DNA of 37,615 bases from Sedimenticola sp. GTDB lineage: Bacteria; Pseudomonadota; Gammaproteobacteria; Chromatiales; Chromatiaceae. The notes under the pieces are model-generated. The model saw only the letters and a program-made list of their open reading frames with translations, did no database searches and was not told the origin of the DNA. The stretch covers positions 1 through 37,615 of the forward strand of contig JALWMK010000144.1 of NCBI GenBank assembly GCA_027083925.1. Direction: 5' to 3'. Positions 36,897 to 37,615 of the stretch are shown here, piece by piece. Numbering within the stretch: the stretch's first letter is position 1; each line of letters begins with the position of its first letter. A program made the translations under genes and the position numbers.

Positions 36897-37615
36897 TTAC
36901 TTTGCTTCAAAGTCTTTCTTGTCCACTGCCAAGTGATAGGTGGGATCCTCCATCACATTCACTTCCACCAGGTCGCCTGCCGTTTTTAGCAGCTGGCGGC
37001 ATTCCGGGCTGAGGTGCTTGAGATGCAGGCGTTTATGCTCCCGGAGGTAGCGTTCGGCAAGCTTGTCGATGGCTTCGATGGCGGAATGATCGGCGACCCG
37101 GGCGTTCTTGAAATCCACCACTACATCATCCGGGTCATTCTTTGGATCAAAGATTTCCTGAAAATGATGCACCGAGGCGAAGAACAGCGGGCCATTCAGT
37201 TCATAGACCTTGCCACCCATGCGATTGCTGCGGCTGGTGGCGTTGATGTGCTTTGCGTGCTGCCAGGCAAAGACCAGCGCTGACAGGATGACGCCGATGA
37301 TGACCGCAACCGCCAGATCGTAGAACACGGTGATTGCGGCAACAGAGATGCCGATGAGGGTATCTGCGGGTGGAATCTTGCCGATCAGCCGGAAGCTGCA
37401 CCACTCAAAAGTGCCAATCACCACCATGAACATGACGCCTACCAGCACCGCAATGGGGATCTGCTCGATGAGGGATGAGCCGACCAGAATGAAGGACAGC
37501 AGGAACAGGGCGGCGCTGATGCCGGACAGCCGTCCCCGGCCACCGGATTTGATGTTGATGATGCTCTGGCCCACCATGGCGCAGCCGCCCATGCCGCCGA
37601 ACAGGCCGGTGGTGG
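36897..37615 (-). CDS. SulP-family anion transporter, C-terminal part
   Basis: The C-terminal 239 residues of a SulP (SLC26-like) inner-membrane transporter; the frame is open to the window edge. The visible part has the [15 protein letters not shown] motif of the core domain, three to four hydrophobic segments (to about residue 125 of the fragment), then a cytoplasmic STAS domain with [20 protein letters not shown]. Substrates in the family include sulfate and bicarbonate. Nothing visible decides between them. Confidence 0.92.
   Translation of the reverse strand, partial: TTGLFGGMGGCAMVGQSIINIKSGGRGRLSGISAALFLLSFILVGSSLIEQIPIAVLVGVMFMVVIGTFEWCSFRLIGKIPPADTLIGISVAAITVFYDLAVAVIIGVILSALVFAWQHAKHINATSRSNRMGGKVYELNGPLFFASVHHFQEIFDPKNDPDDVVVDFKNARVADHSAIEAIDKLAERYLREHKRLHLKHLSPECRQLLKTAGDLVEVNVMEDPTYHLAVDKKDFEAK

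Overview
The window is a chromosomal segment of a Gram-negative gammaproteobacterium. The reasons are the meso-diaminopimelate type MurE, LpxC for lipid A, a dcw cluster in gammaproteobacterial order, ZapD and YacG, and a pilB-pilC-pilD-coaE block as in Pseudomonas and purple or colourless sulfur bacteria. MurB sits inside the dcw cluster and the MurB sequence looks like the type II form, which argues against an enterobacterium. Genus is not assigned.

Region 1 (1-17560, + strand) is a tightly packed division and cell wall (dcw) cluster: rsmH (3' end only), ftsL, ftsI, murE, murF, mraY, murD, ftsW, murG, murC, a small unassigned ORF, murB, ddl, ftsQ, ftsA, ftsZ, lpxC. Nearly every junction is a stop/start overlap of the ATGA, GTGA or TGATG type, so translational coupling is likely. 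The cluster makes UDP-MurNAc-pentapeptide, lipid I and lipid II, and builds the divisome (FtsL, FtsQ, FtsI, FtsW, FtsA, FtsZ). LpxC starts lipid A synthesis.

Region 2 (17579-24225) holds dciA (-), an M23/LytM peptidase (+), secA, argJ and a MutT-ThiE fusion (+). These are followed by a convergent block on the - strand: yacG, zapD, coaE.

Region 3 (25692-30753) is the type IV pilus locus: pilD, pilC and pilB on the - strand, and pilA on the + strand behind a good sigma-54 promoter match and ahead of a strong intrinsic terminator.

Region 4 (30750-37615) is looser and accessory-like. It contains a remnant of tadA, a two-gene operon of membrane proteins (a DUF4013-like protein with TPR-like tail, and a rhomboid protease with a similar tail), and a C-terminal remnant that looks like a DUF3857/transglutaminase-type protein. 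It also has two diverged copies of an approximately 860 bp segment carrying a Uma2-family (PF05685) gene. The copy at 34058-34615 carries a nonsense mutation. The copy at 35923-36480 is open and lies between perfect 17 bp inverted repeats, which makes it a candidate small mobile cassette. An unrecognised 298-residue gene lies between the copies. The window ends inside a SulP-family anion transporter gene. The clearest candidates for something undescribed are the inverted-repeat-bounded Uma2 cassette with its sandwiched gene, and the small ORF between murC and murB.
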